This document shows positions 45,888 through 54,740 of a stretch of DNA of 64,000 bases, one piece after another (the stretch's first letter is position 1; each line of letters starts with the position of its first letter). The notes beneath the pieces are model-generated. The model was not told the DNA's origin and searched no databases. It was given only the letters and a program-made list of their open reading frames with translations. Position numbers and translations under genes: made by a program. This DNA is from Gammaproteobacteria bacterium (GTDB lineage Bacteria > Pseudomonadota > Gammaproteobacteria > HK1), in NCBI GenBank assembly GCA_021773635.1, contig JAJFJV010000025.1, forward strand, positions 124,001 through 188,000, in the 5' to 3' direction.

Positions 45888-47022
45888 ATGGGTGTATCAG
45901 TAGCTGTTCGATAGCCTCTTTTCGCTGTTGGCGAAAAAGCTCAGAAAGTTTGATGTTATTTTCCTGTTCGTCACGGGCTTGCGGACGCCTGATCTGCGAT
46001 GCCTTGCGGAAGGCCTGTTCCAGGGTGGCAACGCCCTTCGTCTTTCCTCCTGATTGCGTGGCCGCGAGGGCGGTTGTAGCGATGAGAAAATCCCGGAATC
46101 GCGAGCTGCGGCGAAAGGCATCGAGTTTTTCAAGCAGGGCAAGCAACTTGCCAGCTTGAGGCCGGTTTTCAATAAGTGGGTAGGATGTGGCGACCAGGCC
46201 TGCCAGTTCCCGGTAACGTGTGGGGACTCGCAGCTGGCTGCAGATGTGATCTGCTTCCGTGGTGTTTTTGTCCAGGGCGATAGCACTCACCAGGACGGCG
46301 AAACGGATGGATGTTTTGGGCGTTATTTCCTGGGCATGTTCAAGGGAATTCAATATATCTTGCCCGCCGTCTGCCCATGCCGGGGACCGGGACAATTCCG
46401 GTAGCACGATTTTCAGGGCGCAGCATTGATGCAACAACTGAAAATAGACCGTAGCTGCAGGTTCTTCCAGCGCCCGACGGGTTTCCTGCCAGATACGTTC
46501 CCGTGACAGGCTGGAAAGCTCACCATTTTTTGACATGGAGCGCATCAAGTCGAGTGTTTCAGGTGCCAGACGGAAGCCTCGTGGGGCCAGGCGTGCAGCA
46601 AAACGTGCTACCCGCAAGACCCGCAGCGGATCTTCTGTGAAGGCGGGAGAGATGTGGCGCAGGCATTTGGAAACAAGATCGTGCTGCCCATTCAGAGGGT
46701 CAATCAATGTCCCGTCGGCATCTTCTGCAATGGCGTTGATGGTGAGATCTCGCCGCTGTAAATCCTCTTCCAGAGTAGTCTCGGGACTGGCGTGGATGAT
46801 GAAGCCCTGGTGGCCACTGGCGGATTTCGTTTCCGTTCGTGCGAGCGCATATTCCTCGCCGGTATGCGGGTGCAAGAAGACGGGGAAATTTGTATTTAGA
46901 CGGGTAAATCCCCGGCGCTCCATTTCCGCAGGGGTACTGCCAACTACGACCCAGTCACGATCCCGGACCGGTAGCTTGAGTAATTTGTCCCGGACTGCAC
47001 CACCAACAAGAAAAATCTGCAT
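45886..47022 (-). CDS. cca: CCA tRNA nucleotidyltransferase without HD motif
   Basis: A class II enzyme of 378 residues that adds or repairs the tRNA 3' CCA end. The head domain holds FLVGGAVRDKLL, the metal-binding RDRDW and RRDLTINAIAEDADG, and the neck has EDPLRVLRVARFAARL. Compared with the E. coli protein it lacks the C-terminal HD phosphohydrolase: the aligned segment reads FAVLVSAIALDKNT instead of a CHDLGK-type motif. The ATG at 47022 gives the conserved N-terminus; an open frame to 47067 overlaps the next gene. Confidence 0.92.
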   Translation of the reverse strand: MQIFLVGGAVRDKLLKLPVRDRDWVVVGSTPAEMERRGFTRLNTNFPVFLHPHTGEEYALARTETKSASGHQGFIIHASPETTLEEDLQRRDLTINAIAEDADGTLIDPLNGQHDLVSKCLRHISPAFTEDPLRVLRVARFAARLAPRGFRLAPETLDLMRSMSKNGELSSLSRERIWQETRRALEEPAATVYFQLLHQCCALKIVLPELSRSPAWADGGQDILNSLEHAQEITPKTSIRFAVLVSAIALDKNTTEADHICSQLRVPTRYRELAGLVATSYPLIENRPQAGKLLALLEKLDAFRRSSRFRDFLIATTALAATQSGGKTKGVATLEQAFRKASQIRRPQARDEQENNIKLSELFRQQRKEAIEQLLIHP

Positions 47023-47041
47023 CGCTATGGGTTCGCCCTTT

Positions 47042-49021
47042 TCAGATGATGCGCTCGTTACCACCATCTATGGGGAGCTGTACCCCCGTGGTTTTGGCAA
47101 ACAACGGCCCACACATTTCCGCTGCCAGCTCGGCCACGTCACGGCTTGATATTTCAACCCCAAGCAGGTTGCGACGTTTATATTCCGGCACACTCATTTG
47201 GTGAGCTGCAGCGCGTTTTTCGAGTACTTCCGGGGTCCAGATCCCGGTGTCAAAAACGGCATCCGGGTGTAGCAGGTTTACGCGTATTCCATCTTCAGCC
47301 CATTCGAGGGCGGCGATGCGTGCGAGCTGGCTGAGTGCCGCCTTGGCAGCTGAATAGGCGGCGGCACCGCGCCCGGGCGCGGGCACGTTTTTGGAGCCAA
47401 TGATCAATACCCGGCCACCACCGGGAGCCAGGCAGAGAAACGGGTGGGATGCTCGTAACAGGGCGAGGTTGGCGTCTACATTGATGGCCATGCTTTGCTG
47501 CCACAGCGTGTCGGTCAATTTATCGATGGTATGGCTTTTGGGGAAGATGCCGGCGTTGAGAAACAGCATGTCGAGGCCACCAAAATGATGGACCCCCTGA
47601 AGCAATGCGCTAGCCGATTGCGCGACATCCTGCAGATCGCACCGGATGCCAAAAAAGGCAGGGTGTTTTGAAATTGTCTGAATTCCAGGGTCGATATCTA
47701 TTCCGATCACGGCGCTGCCGCGGCTGAGCAGGCTCTCTACCGTAGCTCGACCTATACCGGAGGCGCCACCGGTTACGAGTGCAATTTCACCGGCAAAGCG
47801 GGGCGGATTTCCACCCCCGCGCAGCTTGGCCTGCTCCAGGTCCCAGTACTCCACTGCGAACAGTTCCGGACTGGCGAGCGCCCGGTAGCCGTCGAGGCGT
47901 TCCGCGCGCTCGATGACGTCCATGGTTTCCTCATAAAGGTCGCGCGCAATGAGGGCGCTGGCCATGCTCGTGGCGGCGGTGCACAGCCCGAATTCCGCAT
48001 CGAGGATGACTCGTGGTGCCGGATCGAGCATCTCCAGTTCGGCATTGGCTTGGGTGTTGTGTTGCTGAAAATAACGCCGATAGGCTTCTTCATAGCTTTC
48101 CACGTCACGGCCGAGCAGTGGCAGCCGTTTAGTGCGAATGATGTGATCGGGCGTGGCGGGTCCTTGCTGTGAGATCTGTCGTAAATCGGTGCGGGCGATA
48201 AAGTGCCGGATGCGGGCATCAGAGTGGCTCGGTAGTAGCATGGGGGCTCCGGCCGCCTGCGATACCGACCGGCGGAGCCCGGCGAGGGCAGTGGCCGACT
48301 CAATATCGATGGTAGTTTTGCCGGAATTTGATGTCTCGATCTCCCACGCATGGTGTTTTTTCAGATAGTCTTCTGCCCGGCTGACCAGCTCGATCATGCG
48401 CTCGTAGGATTCCCGTGGATCATCGGAAAAGGAAAACAGGCCATGATTCATCAGCACCATGCCGATGGTGTTTGGTCCCGCTTCCCGGGGGAAGTGTTCG
48501 GCACACAGGCGCGCGAGATCAAAGCCAGGCATGATGTAGGGGATGACCACCACTGAGTCGCCGTAGAGCTCACGAATACGAGCCTCGCCATTGGGGCTGT
48601 TGGTGATGCTGAGCAGCGCACTGGTGTGGGTATGATCCACATAGCGATAGGGCAGGATGGCGTGCAGGATGGCTTCTACTGAGGGCGTGGGGGCATCGGC
48701 ACGGGTCATGTGACTGCGTAATTCGTTCACCATGCGTTCGTCGGAAAGCTGTTCGAGCGTAGCAAGTTCCACCAGCGGCTCGAGCCGTACCGGGGCAAAG
48801 CCGGCCGCTTCGATATGCTCCAGATCCCAGCCGCTACCCTTGACGTAGAGGATCGACTCCTCGTTACCGTAGAGATCCTTTTCCACCAGTTTTACCGAGG
48901 TATTGCCTCCTCCGTGGAGCACCAGCGAGGACTCGCGGCCAAGTAGGCGCGAGCTATAAACCCGTGGGCCAAGCGGACCGGAGTACTGTGCGGCCTCAGC
49001 GTCATCCCAGCGGCTCAGCAT
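47042..49021 (-). CDS. Bifunctional class II aldolase / short-chain dehydrogenase
   Basis: A fusion of 659 residues. The N-terminal part (about 1-390) is a class II aldolase-like domain with the zinc-ligand segment VDHTHTSALL and HGGGNTSVK. The C-terminal part (about 405-659) is a short-chain dehydrogenase with VTGGASGIGRA and the catalytic YSAAK. Related fusions include RhaE-type rhamnulose-phosphate aldolase/lactaldehyde dehydrogenase. No other sugar genes are near, so the substrate is unknown. It stops 20 bases before cca starts. Confidence 0.85.
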   Translation of the reverse strand: MLSRWDDAEAAQYSGPLGPRVYSSRLLGRESSLVLHGGGNTSVKLVEKDLYGNEESILYVKGSGWDLEHIEAAGFAPVRLEPLVELATLEQLSDERMVNELRSHMTRADAPTPSVEAILHAILPYRYVDHTHTSALLSITNSPNGEARIRELYGDSVVVIPYIMPGFDLARLCAEHFPREAGPNTIGMVLMNHGLFSFSDDPRESYERMIELVSRAEDYLKKHHAWEIETSNSGKTTIDIESATALAGLRRSVSQAAGAPMLLPSHSDARIRHFIARTDLRQISQQGPATPDHIIRTKRLPLLGRDVESYEEAYRRYFQQHNTQANAELEMLDPAPRVILDAEFGLCTAATSMASALIARDLYEETMDVIERAERLDGYRALASPELFAVEYWDLEQAKLRGGGNPPRFAGEIALVTGGASGIGRATVESLLSRGSAVIGIDIDPGIQTISKHPAFFGIRCDLQDVAQSASALLQGVHHFGGLDMLFLNAGIFPKSHTIDKLTDTLWQQSMAINVDANLALLRASHPFLCLAPGGGRVLIIGSKNVPAPGRGAAAYSAAKAALSQLARIAALEWAEDGIRVNLLHPDAVFDTGIWTPEVLEKRAAAHQMSVPEYKRRNLLGVEISSRDVAELAAEMCGPLFAKTTGVQLPIDGGNERII

Positions 49022-49106
49022 GGATGCTTCCCGCTGGGGGTTGGCGCGTAGACTTGAAGTGGGTCGGGTTGATTCATAGACCTGGTTTTCTCTCTGTTGC
49101 AGGCAT

Positions 49107-49745
49107 TTACAGCCAGTAGGCGGTGCCGGTCATGATGCGGGAAACGAGGTGCATGGTCTTGCGCACGGGCCAGGGCAGCTTGGCACCACCGGCGTGGTGT
49201 GCCGCAGTGGCGTGTCGGCTCTCATCCTCGCGCATTTGTCTCAAGATGGCGTGACTTCCCCGGTCTTTACGAGGCAAACGTTGCAGATGACTGTCCAGAT
49301 GGGCCATCACCTGATGCTCGGTTTCCACCACGAAGCCCAGGCTCCAGCGATCCCCTGCGGCGCCCGCAATACTGCCGATAGCGAGAGAACCTGCGTACCA
49401 TAGCGGATCGAGATAGCTGGTATGCGAATCAAGCTGGCGCAGGCGCTGGCGGCACCAGATAAGGTGGTCTCCCTCCTCCCTGGCGGCCTGTTGCATGAGC
49501 TGCCTGACCGCTGGCTGATGGGCCGTTAGCCCGCCACCCTCGTACAGGGCCTGGGCGGCAACTTCACCGGCGTGATTGACACGCATCAATCCCGCTGCGT
49601 GGCGTGCTTCCCCGGCCGAAAGATCGGGGTGGGGGTGGTTGGCCCCCGGATTTTTCCGGCCACTTCCCCGGGCATGGCCAAACAGGGTGCGCAGGGCCTG
49701 GTCGAAGTGAGTAATGATGCGGTCCGGCAGATCGAGTTGTTGCAT
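49107..49745 (-). CDS. coq7: Demethoxyubiquinone hydroxylase Coq7
   Basis: A diiron protein of 212 residues with metal ligands in MRVNHAGEVAAQALYEG, REEGDHLIW, ETEHQVMAHL and REDESRHATAAHH. It carries out the last hydroxylation in ubiquinone synthesis and replaces UbiF in many bacteria. The ATG at 49745 is the natural start. It is divergent from the ABC transporter genes. Confidence 0.95.
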   Translation of the reverse strand: MQQLDLPDRIITHFDQALRTLFGHARGSGRKNPGANHPHPDLSAGEARHAAGLMRVNHAGEVAAQALYEGGGLTAHQPAVRQLMQQAAREEGDHLIWCRQRLRQLDSHTSYLDPLWYAGSLAIGSIAGAAGDRWSLGFVVETEHQVMAHLDSHLQRLPRKDRGSHAILRQMREDESRHATAAHHAGGAKLPWPVRKTMHLVSRIMTGTAYWL

Positions 49746-49856
49746 GGTGGTAACAGTCTGTGAATAGATACGGGGTACGTGGCGGTTATCTTATCGCAGT
49801 GAGTTTTTGAGACCAGACATTCATAACAGTTTGGCCGGGTTTTGGGGAGCGTTGGT

Positions 49857-50771
49857 TTGGCAATTATTGAGGCCCAGGGCCTGAGCAAATGTTATGGCGA
49901 GCAGCGCGTCGTCGATGCCTTGAGCCTCAGTGTGCCCGAAGGTATTTGTTGGGGGCTGTTGGGCCCCAATGGTGCTGGTAAGACCACCTTTTTGCGCATG
50001 CTCACGGGAAATACATCGCCCAGCGCCGGGAGTCTGCGGGTGCTGGGTTTTCCAGTACCCGGCAAGGCGGTAGAACTGCGTCGCCATATCGGCGTGGTTC
50101 CCCAGCAGGAAAATCTGGATGTGGACTTCAGCGTGGTAGAGAACCTGCGTACCTACGCCTCCTACTTCGGCATTTCCCGTTCCCGATTACAATCCAGAAT
50201 TCCCGAATTGCTTAAATTTGCCGCGCTTGAATCCCGCGCAGGATCTCCTGTCACTGCTCTTTCTGGGGGCATGCAACGCCGCTTGTCGCTGGCCCGGGCA
50301 CTGGTAAATGAACCGAAATTATTAATTCTCGATGAGCCTACTACGGGTCTCGACCCGCAAGCGCGGCAACTTATCTGGCAGCAACTGAGGGCCTTGCGTG
50401 CCCGCGGCATGGGGCTGGTGCTCACAACACATTATATGGAGGAGGCGACGCGCCTGTGTGACCAGGTGACCATCATGGACCATGGCCGTATTCTCGATAG
50501 CGACTCTCCCCAGAAGCTGATTGCCCGGCATATTGAGGCACAGGTGATAGAGGTCTACGGGAAAGGCCTGGATAGCTGGCACGGGGTCAGGGGGGAAGCC
50601 CTGGCAGAGCGCTTCGAGCGGGTTGGGGATACCTGCTTCTACTACGCTCGCGATGAACGTCCCCTGCTCGATGCCCTGCGCGGCCATCCCGAGTTAAGTT
50701 ATTTGCACCGGCCCGCCAATCTGGAAGATGTTTTTCTGCGACTTACCGGCAGGGAGTTGCGTGATGCCTGA
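49857..50771 (+). CDS. ABC-2 transporter ATPase, NodI-like
   Basis: An ATPase of 304 residues with Walker [10 protein letters not shown], signature ALSGGMQRRLSLARAL and Walker B LLILDEPTTGLD, plus a C-terminal extension typical of NodI-like exporters. With the following permease it forms a two-gene exporter; the substrate is unknown. The start TTG at 49857 has GGGGAG seven bases upstream; a TTG at 49842 is less likely. Confidence 0.9.
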   Translation: MAIIEAQGLSKCYGEQRVVDALSLSVPEGICWGLLGPNGAGKTTFLRMLTGNTSPSAGSLRVLGFPVPGKAVELRRHIGVVPQQENLDVDFSVVENLRTYASYFGISRSRLQSRIPELLKFAALESRAGSPVTALSGGMQRRLSLARALVNEPKLLILDEPTTGLDPQARQLIWQQLRALRARGMGLVLTTHYMEEATRLCDQVTIMDHGRILDSDSPQKLIARHIEAQVIEVYGKGLDSWHGVRGEALAERFERVGDTCFYYARDERPLLDALRGHPELSYLHRPANLEDVFLRLTGRELRDA

Positions 50772-51543
50772 TAGTTTATTGTCGGGCCGGGCCATGCGCT
50801 GGTTGCCGGTGTGGCGGCGCAACCTGCGAGTCTGGTTCAAACTGGCTGGTCCGGCGCTGGTGGGAAATTTTGGTGAGCCCCTGCTCTATCTGCTGGCGCT
50901 GGGCTACGGGCTCGGCAGTCTGGTGGGGATTGTGGGTGAGTTGCCCTATCTGGTCTTTCTTGCCTCCGGGATTATCTGCTCCAGCGCCCTGTTTACCGCC
51001 TCTTTCGAAGGCATGTACTCGGCCTATACGCGTATGGCCGTACAAAACACCTGGGAGGCCATGCTCGCCACGCCACTGGATGTGGGCGATATCGTGCTGG
51101 GTGAGCTGATCTGGGGGGCCAGCAAAAGCCTGATCAGCGCTGCCGCCATCCTGATGGTGGCAGCGGCACTCGGAGCAGTGGACGGTTGGCGGGCCTTATG
51201 GGCCTTACCCGCCATTTTTGCGGCGGGTCTGTGTTTTACCGCCATGGCCCTGGTGATTGCCGGGTTGGCGAAGAACTATGACTTTTTCCTCTACTACAAC
51301 ACCCTGTTTGTGACTCCCAGCCTGCTCCTCGGAGGTGTGTTCTTCCCTATGGAAGGATTGCCCCCTGCAGTGCGAGCTGTGGCTGAATGGTTGCCCCTGA
51401 CCCACACGGTTGCGATAGTACGTCCGTTGATGACTGGCACAGCACTCTCAGGAGTCGCTATTCACTTGTTAATACTGATGTTTTATGGCGGATTTGCTTA
51501 TCTGCTTGCCACCTTGCTGATCCGCAAGCGATTGCGTGGTTGA
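50764..51543 (+). CDS. ABC-2 transporter permease, NodJ-like
   Basis: A 259-residue membrane protein with about six helices and the ABC-2 pattern (NTWEAMLATPLDVGDIVLGE, LLGGVFFPMEGLP). It is the membrane partner of the preceding ATPase, which it overlaps by eight bases. The ATG has GGGAG seven bases upstream. No nodulation or capsule genes are adjacent, so the NodJ name reflects family only. Confidence 0.9.
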   Translation: MPDSLLSGRAMRWLPVWRRNLRVWFKLAGPALVGNFGEPLLYLLALGYGLGSLVGIVGELPYLVFLASGIICSSALFTASFEGMYSAYTRMAVQNTWEAMLATPLDVGDIVLGELIWGASKSLISAAAILMVAAALGAVDGWRALWALPAIFAAGLCFTAMALVIAGLAKNYDFFLYYNTLFVTPSLLLGGVFFPMEGLPPAVRAVAEWLPLTHTVAIVRPLMTGTALSGVAIHLLILMFYGGFAYLLATLLIRKRLRG

Positions 51544-51594
51544 TGCGGCTTTGGTGCCAGCTCCCGGGGTTGCCGTGCCAAGCCTGCTATTCGA

Positions 51595-51623
51595 TTGACA
51601 ACAGGGGAAGTCGGGGGTAGCAT
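51595..51623 (+). promoter_or_regulatory. Sigma-70 promoter of rplM-rpsI
   Basis: TTGACA (51595-51600), 17-base spacer and TAGCAT (51618-51623). The -35 element is perfect and the spacer is ideal. It lies about 85 bases before the rplM start, leaving a leader that could bind ribosomal protein. Confidence 0.7.
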
Positions 51624-51706
51624 TTCGGCCCTTTTTTGGGGAGCACAGACTGTGCCCGCTGGGCGGTGCGGCTCTCCTTTAGCCATTATTCAGATTGGGG
51701 ATTGTT

Positions 51707-52135
51707 ATGGGTACCTTTAGCGCGAAACCGGCCGAAGTGGAACGCGGTTGGTTCGTAGTCGATGCCGAGCAGAAAGTGCTGGGTCGCCTTGCCACCGAGG
51801 TCGCTCGCCGGTTGCGGGGAAAGCATAAGACCATCTATACCCCTAATCAGGATACTGGTGATTACATCATCGTTATCAATGCTGAGAAGGTGGCAGTTAC
51901 TGGCAGAAAGCGCACTGACAAGACCTACTATAGTCACAGTGGCTATCCTGGCGGCATCAAGTCCATCACCTTTGACAAGCTGATGGACAAGGCCCCTACC
52001 CAGGCTATCGAACACGCAGTAAAAGGCATGCTGCCCAGGGGTCCCCTTGGGCGTGCCATGTTCCGCAAGCTGAAGGTCTATGCCGGTTCGGAACATCAGC
52101 ACGAGGCACAGCAGCCCACTCAACTGGAGCTTTAA
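51707..52135 (+). CDS. rplM: 50S ribosomal protein L13
   Basis: A ribosomal protein of 142 residues with family segments [29 protein letters not shown] and [11 protein letters not shown]. The ATG at 51707 has GGGGA upstream; a start at 51695 would add four residues. It is followed by rpsI after nine bases, the standard pair. Confidence 0.98.
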   Translation: MGTFSAKPAEVERGWFVVDAEQKVLGRLATEVARRLRGKHKTIYTPNQDTGDYIIVINAEKVAVTGRKRTDKTYYSHSGYPGGIKSITFDKLMDKAPTQAIEHAVKGMLPRGPLGRAMFRKLKVYAGSEHQHEAQQPTQLEL

Positions 52136-52144
52136 GGAATTTCA

Positions 52145-52537
52145 ATGGCAGGCGAAACCTATTACAGCACTGGCCGACGCAAGTCTTCCACGGCACGCGT
52201 ACTACTCCGTCGCGGCACCGGCAATATTCTCATTAACAGCCGTCCCCTGGACGAGTACTTCGGGCGTGAGACCTCGCGCATGGTAGTGCGCCAGCCACTC
52301 CAGACCGTGGAGATGGCAGATACCTTTGATATTCAGGTCAACGTCAAGGGCGGCGGCGGCACGGGCCAGGCGGGCGCTATCCGCCATGGTATTACCCGTG
52401 CACTCATGCGTTACGACGAAAGCCTGCGTCCGGCCCTGCGCCAGGCTGGTTTTGTCACTCGTGATGCCCGCGAGGTGGAGCGCAAGAAAATTGGCTTGCA
52501 CAAGGCCCGTAAACGGCCACAGTTCTCCAAACGCTAA
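52145..52537 (+). CDS. rpsI: 30S ribosomal protein S9
   Basis: A ribosomal protein of 130 residues starting [19 protein letters not shown], with the conserved C-terminal tail [17 protein letters not shown] that reaches the P site. It is followed directly by the tRNA-Gln gene; the two may share a transcript. Confidence 0.98.
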   Translation: MAGETYYSTGRRKSSTARVLLRRGTGNILINSRPLDEYFGRETSRMVVRQPLQTVEMADTFDIQVNVKGGGGTGQAGAIRHGITRALMRYDESLRPALRQAGFVTRDAREVERKKIGLHKARKRPQFSKR

Positions 52538-52546
52538 AACGCAATT

Positions 52547-52620
52547 TGGGGGATCGTCTAGTGGTAGGACTGCGGACTCTGACTCCGCCAACCAAGGTTC
52601 GAATCCTTGTCCCCCAGCCA
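52547..52620 (+). tRNA. tRNA-Gln (anticodon CUG)
   Basis: A 74-base cloverleaf with a 7-bp acceptor stem (TGGGGGA/TCCCCCA), D arm, anticodon stem GCGGA/TCCGC with loop CTCTGAC (anticodon CTG, reads CAG), T arm with GGTTCGAATCC, and an encoded CCA end. It starts nine bases after the rpsI stop and is likely processed from the rplM-rpsI transcript. Confidence 0.97.
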
Positions 52621-52631
52621 TAGCTACAAAG

Positions 52632-52653
52632 ACGGCCCGAAAGGGCCGTTTTT
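52632..52653 (+). terminator. Rho-independent terminator after tRNA-Gln
   Basis: ACGGCCC-GAAA-GGGCCGT hairpin with a stable GNRA-type loop, followed by a T-run. It ends the rplM-rpsI-tRNA unit. Confidence 0.92.
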
Positions 52654-52864
52654 GTTGGCTGGGGGATAAGGGTGAGAACCGGGTTCGACAAAATTGTTTG
52701 GACCATTTTGGCGGGACCAAAATGGGACGCCGCAGGCGCCGCTTGCGGTGAGCCACAGGGATGTGGCGAATCAACAATTTTGAACCGCCAAAGGCGGGCC
52801 GTGGCCACCGCTGCTTTTGCCATAATTGCCATTGAATGGCGGGCGCGGCCCGCCCTACCAACCC
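52654..52864. other. Non-coding region with GC-rich degenerate repeats
   Basis: No gene is supported. The stretch contains GCCGCAGGCGCCGCTTGCGG and further palindromic parts (CGCCAAAGGCGGGCC, GGCGGGCGCGGCCCGCC), typical of intergenic repeat modules. Short open frames across it have no ribosome sites. Confidence 0.45.
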
Positions 52865-53023
52865 CCGTCATTGCCCACGAAAGCGGGTAATCCAGGGAAC
52901 AACGGCAGTGCGACCGTTGTTTGTCAGTCTCTAGATGTCTGATAGGCTCCCCTTCGTTCCCTGGATCCCGGCTCTGGGCACAGCCTGCCCCGTACTTGAT
53001 ACGGGGCTTGGCCGGGATGACGG
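52865..53023. repeat. MITE-like interspersed inverted repeat element
   Basis: About 159 bases bounded by CCGTCAT and ATGACGG. Inner arms CCAGGGAAC (52892-52900) and GTTCCCTGG (52957-52965) are perfect inverted repeats, and a central hairpin ACAACGG-N8-CCGTTGT lies between them. The right arm contains CCCCGTACTTGATACGGGG. The left end (GTCATTGCCCACGAAAGCGGGTAATCC) resembles the widespread GTCATTCCCGCGAAAGCGGGAATCC family of small repeats in proteobacteria. It codes for nothing obvious. Confidence 0.7.
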
Positions 53024-53110
53024 AAGATGCTGTAGGGCCGCTTTCTTTCCCACGTATACTAACCTCCGAACAGGCACATTTTTGTTGTTCGTATTGCTGG
53101 AGGTGTCAGG

Positions 53111-53389
53111 GTGAAGATCCACGAGTATTTGTTGAACTGTCGGGAGATTAGCCGTCTGTGCACCCAAAACGGCTGGCCGGATAACGATACTCTGGAGATA
53201 GAGGTGCTGGAAAGGAAAGGTTCCGAGGCGATAGTCACGGTTAATTTTGAGGAGATATTAATGCAGGGCTCGGGCTGTGAGGCGGGGCGGGTGCGCTGCT
53301 TTGGCAAGCTGCGCCTGCCGCTTTCCTCGTCGGGGGACGTGGAGGGGATGGAAATTCTATTGGGCAGCGGTGAGCGGTCGGCGGAGTGA
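53111..53389 (+). CDS. Small conserved-looking protein upstream of rmuC
   Basis: A protein of 92 residues beginning at GTG with GGAGG seven bases upstream. It is rich in charged residues with a predicted alpha/beta pattern (KIHEYLLNCREISRLC, LEIEVLERKGSEAIVTVNFEEIL) and four cysteines. I do not recognise the family. It is followed by rmuC after four bases and may share its transcript. Confidence 0.65.
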   Translation: MKIHEYLLNCREISRLCTQNGWPDNDTLEIEVLERKGSEAIVTVNFEEILMQGSGCEAGRVRCFGKLRLPLSSSGDVEGMEILLGSGERSAE

Positions 53390-53393
53390 AGAT

Positions 53394-54740
53394 GTGAATA
53401 CGGAAGATCCGATATTGTGGTTGCAACTGGCAACTCTGGGCGCGCTTCTCCTTGGGCTCTGGTTTCTTGGACGCCGGGTTGGTGGTGACGCCGCGGAACA
53501 GCGCGATGCCTCAGTACGCTTCGAGACGCGCTTGCAGGAGCATACGAAACGCATGGAGGAGCGGAGTGCCGCGCTGGAGGCACTGATACGGGGTCTCGAT
53601 CGTTCCCTGCGAGAGGATCGTGCGCTGGCACGGGAGGAGATGGGAGAGCGCCTCGGTGATTTCCGGCAGCGCTTCGAGCGTCGCCAGGGTGAAGCACTTA
53701 ACAGCTTGCAGGAGGCGTTACAAAAAGGGCTGCTGACCCTTGATGGCAAATTAAGTGAGGCCCTGGAACGCAATACCGAAAAGCTGGTGAAGCAGGTGGG
53801 GGGATTGACCGAGACGGCGGATCAACGTCTGAAGGAAATTAGTGGGCAGGTGGAGAAACGCCTTAGCGAAGGCTTTGAGAAGACCACGGAGACCTTCACA
53901 GATATAGTCAAACGGTTAGCACTCATCGACGCGGCGCAGAAGAAGATCACGGAATTGTCCAGCCATGTGATCAGCCTGCAGCAGGTGCTGGATGACAAGC
54001 GTTCCCGTGGTGCCTTTGGAGAGGTGCAGTTGGCGGGACTGGTGCGCAATGTATTGCCCGAGAGCAGCTTTGCCCTCCAACATACCCTTGGTAACGGCAA
54101 GATCGCGGACTGCATACTGTTCCTGCCGCCGCCCACGGGCAATGTGGCCATCGATGCCAAGTTCCCGCTGGAATCCTATCGGCGCATGACCGATAACAGC
54201 CTCGATTCAACCGAGCGGAAGATGGCGGAGCGCCAATTCAAATTGGATATTCGCAAGCACATCCAGGATATCTCCACAAAATATATCCTCCCCGGAGAAA
54301 CCTCCGATGGCGCGGTGATGTTTTTGCCGGCGGAGGCGGTATTTGCCGAGATTCAGGCCCACCATCCGGACCTGGTGGAGGAGGCGCAGAAGAGCCGTGT
54401 CTGGATAGTCTCGCCGACCACCCTGATGGCGATTCTCAATACCGCGCGAGCGGTGCTAAAGGACGAAGCGACACGCGAGCAGGTCCACGTTATTCAGGAG
54501 CATCTGGGCAAGCTGGCTGAGGATTTTGGTCGTTTCGAGATACGCATGGACAAGCTGTCCCGGCATATCGACCTTGCCCACAAAGACGTGAAGGAGGTGC
54601 ATACCTCGGCGCGCAAGATCAGCAGCCGCTTCGTCAAGATCGAGCAGGTCGAGCTTGAAGGGGCCACACCACGCATCTCCGGGGCGATGGCATCTCCGGC
54701 CCCCGGCGATGACGACGAGGCGCCTAGCGAATCAGGATAA
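53394..54740 (+). CDS. rmuC: DNA recombination protein RmuC
   Basis: A protein of 448 residues with one N-terminal membrane helix (about 7-24), a long coiled coil (about 40-200) and the C-terminal RmuC domain (RGAFGEVQLAGLVRNVLPES, FPLESYRRM, MFLPAEAVFAEIQ). RmuC limits DNA inversions and other rearrangements. The GTG at 53394 has GGAG seven bases upstream; an earlier frame opening at 53277 lies inside the preceding gene. Its 3' end overlaps the convergent protease gene by 17 bases. Confidence 0.92.
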   Translation: MNTEDPILWLQLATLGALLLGLWFLGRRVGGDAAEQRDASVRFETRLQEHTKRMEERSAALEALIRGLDRSLREDRALAREEMGERLGDFRQRFERRQGEALNSLQEALQKGLLTLDGKLSEALERNTEKLVKQVGGLTETADQRLKEISGQVEKRLSEGFEKTTETFTDIVKRLALIDAAQKKITELSSHVISLQQVLDDKRSRGAFGEVQLAGLVRNVLPESSFALQHTLGNGKIADCILFLPPPTGNVAIDAKFPLESYRRMTDNSLDSTERKMAERQFKLDIRKHIQDISTKYILPGETSDGAVMFLPAEAVFAEIQAHHPDLVEEAQKSRVWIVSPTTLMAILNTARAVLKDEATREQVHVIQEHLGKLAEDFGRFEIRMDKLSRHIDLAHKDVKEVHTSARKISSRFVKIEQVELEGATPRISGAMASPAPGDDDEAPSESG

